DNA of 64,000 bases from an uncultured Pseudomonadota bacterium (GTDB taxonomy: Bacteria > Myxococcota_A > UBA796 > SXON01). Position 1 is the first letter of the stretch, and every line of letters begins with the position of its first letter. The translations under genes and the position numbers were made by a program. Location: positions 1 through 64,000 of the forward strand of contig CAISIK010000141.1 in NCBI GenBank assembly GCA_903885375.1, in the 5' to 3' direction. Below the pieces are notes generated by a model that worked only from the letters and a program-made list of their open reading frames with translations, was not told where the DNA came from and did not search any database. This document shows, in pieces, positions 41,222 to 49,622 of the stretch.

Positions 41222-41833
41222 TCAACCGCGCGGCGCGACGAGGAGGAGGCGCAGGACCACGCCGTCCTGGATCAGGTTGTCGGGCTTGCCGGGGTACACC
41301 ACGCCGAAGTCGGCGCGGTTGATGGAGAATTCGGCCCGCGCCGTGACCTCGGTGGGCGTGATGGCCACCGTGGCGGGGAAGGTGATCTCCCGCGACACGC
41401 CCCGCAGGTTCAGGGTGCCCTTGATGGTGTGGGTGGCACCGTTCTCGCCGCCGGGCGTGACCATCGAGCTGGCGAAGGTGGCTTCGGGAAACTGCTGCGC
41501 CGAGAAGAAGTCCTCGGTGAGCAGGTGGCTCGTGAGCTTCTCGCTGTCGGTGGACACGGACGCCACGCCCACCTTCGCGACCACGTTCACGAAGGCTTCG
41601 CCGTCGAGCCCAAGCTCGCCCGAGAACTCGGTGAACGTGAGCTCGTGGCTGCCGGTGACCTTGGCCCCGACGGCGACGACGCTCGATCGCGTCTTGTCGA
41701 CCGGGAGGCCGGGGGCGCGAGCAGGTGCGGGTGGGGCGGCCGCCGTCGGGACGGCCGGGCCGGCATCGGCGGCGGGCTTGTCCTGGGTGACGTCGGGAGC
41801 GCAGGCGAGGAGGGCGAAAGCGAGGTGGAGCAT
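41222..41833 (-). CDS. YceI-family lipoprotein
   Basis: 203 aa. A short signal MLHLAFALLAC places a lipobox Cys at residue 11; an Ala/Pro linker then leads to a YceI domain (about 45-200): VDKTRSSVVAVGAKVTGSHE, TFTEFSGELGLDGE, EKLTSHLLTEDFFSAQQFPE, THTIKGTLNLRGVSREITFP and ARAEFSINRADFGV. YceI proteins are lipocalin-like and bind polyisoprenoids or amphiphiles in the periplasm. It lies 4 bp before the TMTC-like gene and is probably cotranscribed; a lipid-carrier role next to a polyprenol-sugar transferase would make sense but is only inference. Confidence 0.9.
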   Translation of the reverse strand: MLHLAFALLACAPDVTQDKPAADAGPAVPTAAAPPAPARAPGLPVDKTRSSVVAVGAKVTGSHELTFTEFSGELGLDGEAFVNVVAKVGVASVSTDSEKLTSHLLTEDFFSAQQFPEATFASSMVTPGGENGATHTIKGTLNLRGVSREITFPATVAITPTEVTARAEFSINRADFGVVYPGKPDNLIQDGVVLRLLLVAPRG

Positions 41834-41888
41834 GGGCACGACCGCCGGATAATTCGCCGATCGCCAAGCGTCTCGCCGCTCGACCGTC

Positions 41889-44330
41889 TCACCAGCCGCG
41901 AACGATCCAAACGACGCCCGCGTCGGTCGCGCTCGTGTCGTCGGCGAAGGCGCCCAGCGCCACGTCCTCGAGGCCGTCGGCGTCGAGATCGGCGCCGCCC
42001 GCGCCACCGCTGCCGAAGTAGCCGTCGACCTGCGTGCCGTAGAGGGTGGCGCGCGCATCGGAGGCGGTCAGGGCGCTCGCCCAGGTGCTCGCGTAGGAGA
42101 AGACCCACGCCACGCCGGCGTTCGCGGCGGCGGTGTCGTCGCCATCCGCCCCGACCACCAGCTCGTCGGCGCCATCGCCGTCGAGATCGCTGTCGAGCAC
42201 GAGGCTCGAGCCGAGGTCGCCGGCGGTTCCGGCCAGGCTGTGGTCGGCTGCCGTGTGGTCGTACACGCCGCTCAGCGTGCTGCCGCCGAGGAAGAGCCAG
42301 ACGCCGCCGTTGTCCTCGTTGGTCAGGCCGAGATCGAGGTCGCCATCGCCGTCGACATCGCCGGGGTGGGCGAGCGGGTCCTCGCCGAGGTTCAGGTCGC
42401 GCGTGGCGCCGCGGATCTCCGCGTGGGCGGCGTCATCGGCGTAGGTGTCCCACGTCATCGAGTTGTTGCCCGCGAACACGAAGATGCCGCCGCCGCTGGA
42501 CGCCGCCTCGTCGTAGTAGGGCGCGCCCGCGATGGCGTCGAGGTAGCCATCGCCGTCGAGGTCGGCGGTGACGAGCGAGTAGCCGAGGTAGTCGCGCTCC
42601 TCAAGGCCGTAGATCCGAGCCGCGGCATCGGCGAGGTCGAGATCGTCCCCGGAGAGCGAAGCGCCGGAGAAGAAGCTCACGCTGCCGCAGTTGTCCTCCC
42701 GGGAGGAGCTGTCGGCGTAGGCGCCGATCACGAGGTCCGCCTGGCCATCCCCATCCACGTCGCCCAGCGCGGACACGCGGGGGTTGTCGGCAGAGTACGA
42801 GGAATCGCCGGAGATGCGCACGTCGTAGGCGGAAGCGCTGACCGCGCCCGAGAGGGCCGGCCCGCCGAGGAAGAGGTAGCTGCGGCCGTAGGTGTAGTAG
42901 TAGCTGTAGCTGCCGCCGACGATGAGGTCGGCGGTGCCATCGCCGTCCACGTCGGCCATCGGCCCGTTCACCCAGCCGATCTCATAGTAGAGGCCGTAGC
43001 CGGCGGCCTCCCCGGTGAAGGCGGCCGTATCGTAGGCGGTGACGGAGCCGGCCGCCGACGTGGCCGTCGCCCCGTCCACCACCCAGAGGTAGCCGGTGGA
43101 GGAGACCGGCGCGCCGAGCAGGAGGTCGGGCAGCCCATCGCCGGTGATGTCGGGCCCCATGCCGAGGAGGCCCTTGTCGCCGAGCCGGTTGGAGGCCGCC
43201 GCACCCTGGAGCTGGCCGGAGGCGGCGTCGCGGATGACGAGATCGTCCACGAGGCCGTTGCAGTCGTCGTCGACGTGGTTGAGCGACTCGGCGGCCGCGC
43301 CGATCACGGTGGGATCGGTGTCGTTGCAGTCCGCCGGCGACTCCACCCCGTCGCCGTCCTGATCGTAGTCGTCGTCGCCGAGACAGTCGCTGTCCACGCC
43401 GTCGTACCACGTGTCGGGGGCGCCGGGATGCACGCTGGCGTCGGCGTCGTCGCAGTCCTCCCCGCCGTAATCGGGCGGGCGGTACCCATCGCCGTCCTGG
43501 TCGTAGTCGTCGTCGCCCGCGCAGTCGCTGTCCACCCCGTCGTAGCCGGCGTCGGGGGCCGATGGGCTCACGGTGGGATCGGTGTCGTCGCAGTCGTCGC
43601 CGCCGTGGTCGGCCGCCGCGTGGCCGTCGCCGTCCTGGTCGTTGTCGTCATCGCCGGCACAATCGCCGTCGACCCCGTCGTACCAGGTCTCGGTGGCGCC
43701 GGGGTGGATGGTGGCGTCGGTGTCGGCGCAGTCGTCGCCCCCGAAGGCGGTGGCCGCGTGGCCATCACCGTCCTGATCGAAGTCGTCGTTGCCGGCGCAG
43801 TCGCTGTCCACGCCGTCGTACCACGCATCCGGCGCGCCCGCGTAGACGGTAGGATCGACGTCGTCGCAGTCGCCGCCGCCCGTCTGGCGGCTGCCCACGC
43901 CGTCGCCGTCGTTGTCCTCCTGCACCTCGGCCGCTACCGGAAGCTCCACCTGCCCGCCGGAGACGGCATCCTTGATGAGGAGGCTCACGTCGTGGATGCC
44001 CCAGTCGGTAGGCCGGAGGGTGAGGGCGTGCACGGTGGTCTCGCCGGCTTCGGGCGAGGCGGTGTAGCTGTCGAGCGTGTAGGCGGTGCTCCACCCCCCG
44101 ACAACTTGCACCGAAACGGCGGCGGTGGCATCGCCGATGTTGGTCACGCTCACGGTGGTGGAGCGCGACTCCCCGATGAAGAGCACGCCGAGGTCGACCT
44201 CGACCGGCGATACGGAGAGGGCACCCGACACGATCGCATCGGGGTTGGCGCTGCCGCCGGGCTCGTGGTCCACCACGACCGAGATCTTCTCGCACCCGCC
44301 GAGAAGGAGGAGGAGGGGGAGCCCTCGCAC
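41889..44330 (-). CDS. Lipoprotein with MopE-type calcium repeats and FG-GAP propeller
   Basis: 813 aa from GTG 44330. The lipobox LLGGC puts Cys at residue 13. Next come an Ig/ASH-like domain (35-135, VDLGVLFIGESRSTTVSVTN), five tandem MopE/Put_metal_bind repeats (139-363; unit like DFDQDGDGHAATAFGGDDC, then PGA and YDGVDGDC), and FG-GAP repeats (365-813; ADVDGDGTADLIVGG, GDVDGDGQADLVIGA, ADLDGDGYLDAIAGA). It should bind much calcium and form a surface propeller. It starts one base after the anti-sigma stop, so it is probably cotranscribed with the ECF sigma and anti-sigma genes. Confidence 0.9.
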   Translation of the reverse strand: MRGLPLLLLLGGCEKISVVVDHEPGGSANPDAIVSGALSVSPVEVDLGVLFIGESRSTTVSVTNIGDATAAVSVQVVGGWSTAYTLDSYTASPEAGETTVHALTLRPTDWGIHDVSLLIKDAVSGGQVELPVAAEVQEDNDGDGVGSRQTGGGDCDDVDPTVYAGAPDAWYDGVDSDCAGNDDFDQDGDGHAATAFGGDDCADTDATIHPGATETWYDGVDGDCAGDDDNDQDGDGHAAADHGGDDCDDTDPTVSPSAPDAGYDGVDSDCAGDDDYDQDGDGYRPPDYGGEDCDDADASVHPGAPDTWYDGVDSDCLGDDDYDQDGDGVESPADCNDTDPTVIGAAAESLNHVDDDCNGLVDDLVIRDAASGQLQGAAASNRLGDKGLLGMGPDITGDGLPDLLLGAPVSSTGYLWVVDGATATSAAGSVTAYDTAAFTGEAAGYGLYYEIGWVNGPMADVDGDGTADLIVGGSYSYYYTYGRSYLFLGGPALSGAVSASAYDVRISGDSSYSADNPRVSALGDVDGDGQADLVIGAYADSSSREDNCGSVSFFSGASLSGDDLDLADAAARIYGLEERDYLGYSLVTADLDGDGYLDAIAGAPYYDEAASSGGGIFVFAGNNSMTWDTYADDAAHAEIRGATRDLNLGEDPLAHPGDVDGDGDLDLGLTNEDNGGVWLFLGGSTLSGVYDHTAADHSLAGTAGDLGSSLVLDSDLDGDGADELVVGADGDDTAAANAGVAWVFSYASTWASALTASDARATLYGTQVDGYFGSGGAGGADLDADGLEDVALGAFADDTSATDAGVVWIVRGW
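43242..43916 (-). repeat. Tandem 138-nt coding repeats (MopE/Put_metal_bind)
   Basis: Five in-frame repeats within the calcium-binding lipoprotein. The three central units are exactly 46 codons and the flanking ones 43-44. Each contains D-x-D-x-DG, DCDD-x-D, PGA and DGVDSDC. High sequence similarity between units makes copy-number change by recombination likely and could also cause assembly errors. Confidence 0.85.
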
Positions 44331-44331
44331 C

Positions 44332-45297
44332 TCAGCGGCCCGCGGGCTCGATGGCCGGCGGCTGGCCGCACGCTTCGAGGGCGGTGGGCCCGAGGTCGAG
44401 CAGCCAGGCGGCGGCGGTGGCACAGCCGCCCTGCTCGGCGGCGAGGCCGGCGGCGAGGCGGATGACCTCGTCGGCGCGGGCGCTGCCGCCCGCCTTCAGG
44501 AGCGCGTGGGCGCTCTCGAGGGCGGCGCTCCCCTGTCCGGAGGCGGCGAGCACCTCCACCTTCATCGCGCCCAGCTCGGCGCCGATCGGGTCGCCGAGGC
44601 TGGTGAGCGCGAGGCCGCGGTCGAGGCTCGCGGCCACCAGCGCCACTTCGGCGCCGGACTCCTGCAGGGCCTGCGCCCGACCCAGCAGGCCGGCGGGCGA
44701 GCTGGGGAGGCAGGTGACCTGATCGCCCTGGTGGAGGGCCACCGGCGCTTCGCCCACGCAGCTCGTCTCCACCACGCCGTGCCGCACCTCGACCGAGGTG
44801 CCGAGCGCATCACGCTTGACGGTGAACCCCGTGCCCACGACCCGGACCTCGGCCTCGCGGGTCTGGACGCGCACATCGAGGCCCCGGCCGGGCATGACTT
44901 CCACGTTGAGCGTGCCGCGCTGCCAGTTGATCCGGGGCGCCACCTCCGACCCGGCCACCTCGCCCGCGCCGCGGTAGGTCAGGTCCACGCCGTCGAGACG
45001 GCGGCCTGCCCAGACGGTTTCGCTGTCGAGGCGGCCGATCGCGTTGGGCGCGGTGCCATCGTCGGTGCGGGCACGGAGGACCATGGCCGCGCTCGCCGCG
45101 GCGAGGGCCACGGTGAGGCCGCCGATGAGCCACGGCGAGAGCGCGGTGCGCCGCGGCTCGGGCAGCGCGCGGGAGCGTGCAAGCCGCCGGCCGACGCGGG
45201 CTTCGGCCCCGGTTGGGGGCTCGGGGAGCTCGCGGAGGAGGGCAGCGGCCATCGCATCGAGCTGGGATTCGGATTGGATGTCGGGCGGGGGCTTCAT
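44332..45297 (-). CDS. FecR-type anti-sigma factor
   Basis: 321 aa. A short cytosolic N-terminus (about 1-50) with helices suited to sigma binding is followed by one membrane span (about 55-75, PWLIGGLTVALAAASAAMVL) and a periplasmic FecR domain (GTLNVEVMPGRGLDVRVQT, VRVVGTGFTVKRDALGTSVE, VRHGVVETSC). The last 100 residues are TPR/helical (EQGGCATAAAWLLDLG). The ATG at 45297 overlaps the ECF sigma stop (ATGA), the classic sigma/anti-sigma layout. No TonB-dependent receptor is nearby; the adjacent gene encodes the MopE/FG-GAP lipoprotein. Confidence 0.9.
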   Translation of the reverse strand: MKPPPDIQSESQLDAMAAALLRELPEPPTGAEARVGRRLARSRALPEPRRTALSPWLIGGLTVALAAASAAMVLRARTDDGTAPNAIGRLDSETVWAGRRLDGVDLTYRGAGEVAGSEVAPRINWQRGTLNVEVMPGRGLDVRVQTREAEVRVVGTGFTVKRDALGTSVEVRHGVVETSCVGEAPVALHQGDQVTCLPSSPAGLLGRAQALQESGAEVALVAASLDRGLALTSLGDPIGAELGAMKVEVLAASGQGSAALESAHALLKAGGSARADEVIRLAAGLAAEQGGCATAAAWLLDLGPTALEACGQPPAIEPAGR

Positions 45298-45884
45298 GGC
45301 GCGTCGCCTCCAGGGAAGACGTTCTTGGCGCGGGCTTGTTTGAGGAAACGGTCGCGGGCGCGGCGGAGCCGGCTCTTCATCGTGCCGAGCGGGATTTCGA
45401 GCATGGCGGCCACCTCGGTGTCGGGACGATCCTCGAGCAGCGCGAGCACGAGGACCTCACGGTCCTGCTCGTTCATGTTCTCGAGGATCTCCTGGACCCG
45501 CCGGTTGGTCTCGGCCACCGCGTAGAGGCGGACGGGGCTGGCGGCGGGATCGGCCGCGTCCACCGAGAGGCCCGGAATCCACCGGGCGACGAACGCGCGC
45601 CGCCGGTGCCGGGCGAGGGTGCGACGGGTGATGGCGAAGAGCCACGCGGGGAACTGTTCGGCCGCGAACACGGTGCCGATGCGGCGCGCGACCACCATCA
45701 TCACGTCGTGCGCGGCATCCTCCGCATCCACGCGGGGCCCGCCGAGGCGACTGCACCAGCCCAGGACGACCGGCAGCCAGGCGCCGATCAGGCCGTCGAG
45801 GTCCTCGCGTTCCCCACGCAGGGCACCGGCGGTGTGGCGCTGGAGTTCGGGGGTGAGCTGCATCACCCACCCGTATGCCGCCAT
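45294..45884 (-). CDS. ECF-family RNA polymerase sigma factor
   Basis: 196 aa from ATG 45884 (ATG 45863 is an alternative). Region 2 (about 30-100) shows LDGLIGAWLPVVLGWCSRLG, VDAEDAAHDVMMVVARRIG and FPAWLFAITRRTLARHRRR; region 4 (about 135-190) shows LENMNEQDREVLVLALLEDR, TEVAAMLEIPLGTMKSRLRR. It directs transcription when released from the FecR-type anti-sigma encoded next. It follows the barrel gene (45911-46936) with a 26 bp gap, suggesting one operon. Confidence 0.94.
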   Translation of the reverse strand: MAAYGWVMQLTPELQRHTAGALRGEREDLDGLIGAWLPVVLGWCSRLGGPRVDAEDAAHDVMMVVARRIGTVFAAEQFPAWLFAITRRTLARHRRRAFVARWIPGLSVDAADPAASPVRLYAVAETNRRVQEILENMNEQDREVLVLALLEDRPDTEVAAMLEIPLGTMKSRLRRARDRFLKQARAKNVFPGGDAP

Positions 45885-45910
45885 GCGGACCAAACGATCG
45901 CCTTCGGGGC

Positions 45911-46936
45911 CTAAATTCCGGTGGCGAACCGCAAGGTGACGCCGACGTCGGCCGAGAGGGGCCAGAGGTCCCGGTCCCCGTTCTTCGACGAGAGCAATTC
46001 GAGGGCGCCGAACACCACCGCCACGCGCACGTAGGGTTCGACCGCCACGCCCCCGAGGCCGGCGAGGGCCGGCGAGGCCCATGCCACCTGGGCGGCCGTG
46101 CGGGGAAAGACCACGGCCGGGTGGAGGAGGGCGCCCTCGGCGTCGGCCAGGAACAGGAGGCTGGCCCCGAGCTCCACGCCCACCGAGACGCCACCCGCCG
46201 CATCCGGCCGCCAGCTCGCGAGGGAGACCATCGAGAAGGAGGCGATCGTGGGCGCGACGTCGAAGTCGGGCAGGCGCGCCGGGAGCTCGCCGGTGGTGCC
46301 CAGCCCGACGGAGAAGGCGCCGAGCCGCCGGAGGACGTCGGCGCGCAGCACCGGCGACGGCAGGGCATCGGCCCGCAGCCCGGCGGAGATGCCGGCCTCC
46401 ACCTCCCAGCGGTCGGGGGGCGGTCGGGAAGGCTCGACCTCCACGGTAGGCGCGGGCACGGGCGCGGCGGGGATCGGCTCCGGCTCGGGCTTGGGCACGG
46501 GCTCGGGCTCGGGGGGCGGGGCCGGCGCGGGCGCCGGCGGAGGCGCCGGACGCGGCTTCGGGGTGGGCTTCGGCGCGGCGGGCGCGGTGGCGACCGGCAC
46601 CGGCGTGGGCGGCGTTGCCGGCGGCCTCGTGGCGGCGGTCAGCGGGCGGAGCAGGCTCGCGGAGAGGAGCGCCACGTCCTCCCGGGCCTCGGGCGCCCGC
46701 GGTTCGGAGATGGTGAGCTCACGAACCTGCGTGCCGGTGCCGTGCGCGCGGATCGTCCACGTTTCGCCCCGGTCGAGAATCTCCACCCAGACGCCGCTCC
46801 CGCCCGGGCCGCTCCGAAGCCCGGCGAGGGCGAGGCACTCCGCCCACTCCTCGACCGGCTGGTCCGGTGGGAGCTGGACGTCGTAGGTCGCGGCTGCGGC
46901 CAGGGTGCACCAGAGGAGCCACATCGTGCCCATCAT
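45911..46936 (-). CDS. Secreted proline-rich protein with C-terminal barrel
   Basis: 341 aa. A signal peptide (MMGTMWLLWCTLAAAATYD), a small N-terminal domain of about 90 residues (VWVEILDRGETWTIRAHG), a long Pro/Ala/Glu-Pro spacer (about 105-170) and a strand-rich C-terminal domain (WEVEAGISAGLRADALPS, FSVGLGTTGELPARLP, GVSVGVELGASLLFLAD, SADVGVTLRFATG) ending in a barrel-like strand. The Pro-rich spacer suggests that it spans the periplasm, with the barrel in the outer membrane. It precedes the ECF sigma factor and may deliver the signal to the FecR domain. Confidence 0.75.
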   Translation of the reverse strand: MMGTMWLLWCTLAAAATYDVQLPPDQPVEEWAECLALAGLRSGPGGSGVWVEILDRGETWTIRAHGTGTQVRELTISEPRAPEAREDVALLSASLLRPLTAATRPPATPPTPVPVATAPAAPKPTPKPRPAPPPAPAPAPPPEPEPVPKPEPEPIPAAPVPAPTVEVEPSRPPPDRWEVEAGISAGLRADALPSPVLRADVLRRLGAFSVGLGTTGELPARLPDFDVAPTIASFSMVSLASWRPDAAGGVSVGVELGASLLFLADAEGALLHPAVVFPRTAAQVAWASPALAGLGGVAVEPYVRVAVVFGALELLSSKNGDRDLWPLSADVGVTLRFATGI

Positions 46937-46957
46937 GACCGGGCGCGGCCGGGGGCG

Positions 46958-47908
46958 CTACCGCAGCCGACCTTCCACGAAGGGGACCTCGTGGCATTTC
47001 GCGTGCTGGATCGGCCCGTGTCCGAAGTAGCCCTGTTCCCCGAAGAGCTCGCCGTGGTCGGCCGTGATGGTGATCCACGTGTTGTCGGGCACGAGGTCGA
47101 AGAGCTCCTCGCAGGCCCGGTCCACCCACTTCACGGCATCCACCTGGCGCGCGTGCAGCGCCGCCATCTTCTCGTCGTCGAAGAACTGGGGGGCCTCCGC
47201 CGTGGAGACGAGCGCCCCGGCGCGCACGTGATCGTCGAGGTGCTTGAACACCCCGTTCACACCCGAGATGCGTGGCCAGGCATTCTCCGGCTCGTCGGGG
47301 GTGGCGTAGGGGTAATGCGTCTCGCCGGTGTTGAGCACGAAGAAGCTGGGCCGCTCCTCGTAGAAGCGCATCTTGCGGAAGATGGCGCTCACGTCGTTGT
47401 GGTGCGGCATCAGCGCGTAGTCGTCGAAGTCGCGGTTCACCGGCGTGGCGGGGTTGAGCACCGGCATGGAGACGTACATGTTGGTGCGGTAGCCGAGCTG
47501 GTTGCGCAGGTAGCTGGGGAGCCACAGGCCCGGCACCATCTTGCCGAACTCGATGGTGTCCACGTTGAAGCGGTCGCGGAAGCGGAGGAAGTCGTCCTTG
47601 TAGTACTCGGACGCGTACACGTGGCGCGGCGAGGAGTGCGGCAGGAGGCCGATGAGCAGGTTGTAGTGGCTCGGCGACGTCCACGTGGCGTAGCTCCAGC
47701 GCTTCTGCACGGGGCCGAGCTTGCTCATGACCTTCGGACGCGCCCGCACGAAGCTGTCGAAGCGGCAACTGTCGAGGATGAGGATGACGTAGTTGCTGGC
47801 GCCTTCGGGCGGCCTGGGGCGCTCCGACACGGGGGGGGGCGCCACCGCGATGGGGCTCGCGGACTCTCCTGGCTGGAAGCGGTGCCGGAGGCGCTTCAGG
47901 ATGGACAT
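46958..47908 (-). CDS. Small sulfatase-fold (alkaline phosphatase superfamily) protein
   Basis: 316 aa with no clear signal peptide. Seen: NYVILILDSCRFDSFVRA (first metal-binding Asp), YATWTSPSHYNLLIGLLPHS (sulfatase-type S/T-x-PSH nucleophile region), FVLNTGETHYPY and the C-terminal WITITADHGELFGEQGYFGHGP in parts. The fold is secure, but the protein is shorter than most sulfatases. A cytosolic position is possible. It lies 21 bp upstream of the barrel gene of the sigma operon and 86 bp from the divergent lpxA. Confidence 0.82.
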   Translation of the reverse strand: MSILKRLRHRFQPGESASPIAVAPPPVSERPRPPEGASNYVILILDSCRFDSFVRARPKVMSKLGPVQKRWSYATWTSPSHYNLLIGLLPHSSPRHVYASEYYKDDFLRFRDRFNVDTIEFGKMVPGLWLPSYLRNQLGYRTNMYVSMPVLNPATPVNRDFDDYALMPHHNDVSAIFRKMRFYEERPSFFVLNTGETHYPYATPDEPENAWPRISGVNGVFKHLDDHVRAGALVSTAEAPQFFDDEKMAALHARQVDAVKWVDRACEELFDLVPDNTWITITADHGELFGEQGYFGHGPIQHAKCHEVPFVEGRLR

Positions 47909-47994
47909 CCCCGGTGGGTATCCGCAGCGGGCGGGGAGGGGAAGGGGGGCTGGGGAACATGGGGATTCGTGTTAGCCTCGCGGGCGGAGACACC

Positions 47995-48798
47995 ATGGCC
48001 ATCCACCCCACCGCGATCGTCGACCCCCGCGCCGAGCTGGGGTCCGACGTGGAGATTGGGCCCTACGCCGTGGTCGAGGGCCCCGTGCGCCTCGGCGACC
48101 GGGTGGCCGTACATGCGCACGCCATCGTGCGTGGGCAGACCGAAGTGGGCGCGGACTGCAAGATCTACTCCTTCGCCTGTGTCGGTGGCGATCCCCAGGA
48201 CCTCAAGTACCGGGGCGAGCCCACGCGGCTCATCATCGGGGAGCGCAACAGCTTCCGCGAGAACTCCACCGCCAATCGCGGCACCGCCACCGGCGAGGCC
48301 CTGACGCGGATCGGCAGCGACAACCTGTTCATGGCCTCCACGCACGTGGCACACGACTGCATCGTGGGCAACCACTGTGTCTTCGCCAACTCCGTGGCGA
48401 TCGCCGGGCACGTGCAGGTGCACGACCGCGTGGTGCTCGGCGGGCTGGCTGCGGTGCACCAGTTCGGGCGCATCGGTCGGTGCGCGATGGTCGGGGGCGG
48501 CGGCATGGCCGCGCAGGATGTGCCCCCGTTCACCATCGCCCAGGGCGATCGGGCGCGGCTCGTCGGCCTCAACGTCGTCGGCCTGCGGCGCGCGGGCTTC
48601 TCCCGCGAGGTCATGTCGGCCCTGAAGAACGCCTACCGCGAGCTCTTCCAGTCCGGCATGCCGATGCGGATCGCGGCCGAGCAGGTGCGGGCGTTCTACA
48701 ACGACGTGCCGGAAGTGATCGAGCTGGTCGACTTCCTGGAGAGCAGCCAGCGCGGCATCTGCCGCTCCGTGGGCGCGCCGGATCAGGCGGACGAGTAG
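47995..48798 (+). CDS. lpxA: UDP-N-acetylglucosamine acyltransferase LpxA
   Basis: 267 aa from ATG 47995 (GGAG nearby upstream). First step of lipid A synthesis: transfer of a 3-hydroxyacyl chain from ACP to UDP-GlcNAc or its 3-amino analogue. Left-handed beta-helix hexapeptides run through IHPTAIVDPRAELGSDVEIG, VGGDPQDLKYRGEPTRLIIG, NSFRENSTANRGT, STHVAHDCIVGNHC (catalytic His) and GGLAAVHQFGRIG; the C-terminal helical domain ends ELVDFLESSQRGICR. It heads an operon with a GnnA-like oxidoreductase and lpxB. Confidence 0.97.
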   Translation: MAIHPTAIVDPRAELGSDVEIGPYAVVEGPVRLGDRVAVHAHAIVRGQTEVGADCKIYSFACVGGDPQDLKYRGEPTRLIIGERNSFRENSTANRGTATGEALTRIGSDNLFMASTHVAHDCIVGNHCVFANSVAIAGHVQVHDRVVLGGLAAVHQFGRIGRCAMVGGGGMAAQDVPPFTIAQGDRARLVGLNVVGLRRAGFSREVMSALKNAYRELFQSGMPMRIAAEQVRAFYNDVPEVIELVDFLESSQRGICRSVGAPDQADE

Positions 48799-48803
48799 CC
48801 GCC

Positions 48804-49622
48804 ATGCGCGTGGCCCTCTACGGCCTCGGCCGCATGGGTTCGCACCACGCGCGGCACCTGGGTGAGCTCGGGCACGAGGTGCACGTGGTCGACCCGGCGA
48901 AGGGGCGGGCGGAGCCGCCCGTGCCGCCGGATGCGGTGGTGGTTGCCTCGCCCACCGGCACCCATGCGGAGGTGGCGCTGCCCTGGCTGGAGCGCGGCGT
49001 GCCGGTCCTGGTGGAGAAGCCGGTAGCGGCCACGCTGGGAGAGGCGAGGGCGCTCGCCCGCCATCCCCGTTGCTTCGTGGGGCAGGTGGAGCGGTTCAAC
49101 CCGGCGTTCCGGGCGCTGGGAACGCCCGGGGCGCGGTTTCTGCAGGCGGAGCGGCTCGCGCCCTGGGCCGACCGTGGCATCGATGTGGACGTGGTGCTCG
49201 ACCTGATGGTGCACGACCTCGATCTCTTCGCGGCGCTCTGCCCGGCGCCGGTGCGCGAGGTCCGGGCCAACGGCCTCTCGCTGGTGAGCGGGCGCATCGA
49301 CATCGTGCACGCCCGGGTGGAGCTCGAGGACGGGGCGGTGGGCCTCTTCACCGCCAGCCGGGTGAGCCGCCGGTCGGCCCGCACGCTGCGGGTCTTCGCG
49401 CCGGGCGGCTACTGGAGCGCCGATCTGAAGGCGGGGACGCTCGTGCACGTGGCGCCAGACCTCACCGAATCCGTGGTGCCGGTGGAGCCCGGCGATGCGC
49501 TTCGCGCCGAGCTGGTGGCCTTCCTCGCGGCCGCGGCGGGGGATGGGTCCTTCCCGGTGCGGGCCGCCGACGCCCTGCCTGTCCTGGAGCTTGCCGAGCG
49601 GATCCGGTGCGCCTGCTCCTGA
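48804..49622 (+). CDS. Gfo/Idh/MocA oxidoreductase, candidate UDP-GlcNAc 3-dehydrogenase (GnnA-like)
   Basis: 272 aa. An NAD(P)-binding Rossmann motif (VALYGLGRMGSHHARHLGEL), VVASPTGTHAEVALPWLERG, the VLVEKPVAATLGEARAL motif with the EKP lysine, and VERFNPAFRAL are typical of the family. In Acidithiobacillus, Leptospira and others a family member (GnnA) sits between lpxA and lpxB and oxidises the 3-OH of UDP-GlcNAc, so that the transaminase GnnB can make UDP-GlcNAc3N and hence amide-linked lipid A. Here the gene lies in the same position, 5 bp after lpxA and overlapping lpxB. No gnnB is in the window. Confidence 0.85.
   Translation: MRVALYGLGRMGSHHARHLGELGHEVHVVDPAKGRAEPPVPPDAVVVASPTGTHAEVALPWLERGVPVLVEKPVAATLGEARALARHPRCFVGQVERFNPAFRALGTPGARFLQAERLAPWADRGIDVDVVLDLMVHDLDLFAALCPAPVREVRANGLSLVSGRIDIVHARVELEDGAVGLFTASRVSRRSARTLRVFAPGGYWSADLKAGTLVHVAPDLTESVVPVEPGDALRAELVAFLAAAAGDGSFPVRAADALPVLELAERIRCACS

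Noticed and set aside
43242-43916. CRISPR-like tandem repeats
   Set aside because: The repeats are 138 nt, in frame, and encode a conserved calcium-binding motif; there are no unique spacers of CRISPR size.
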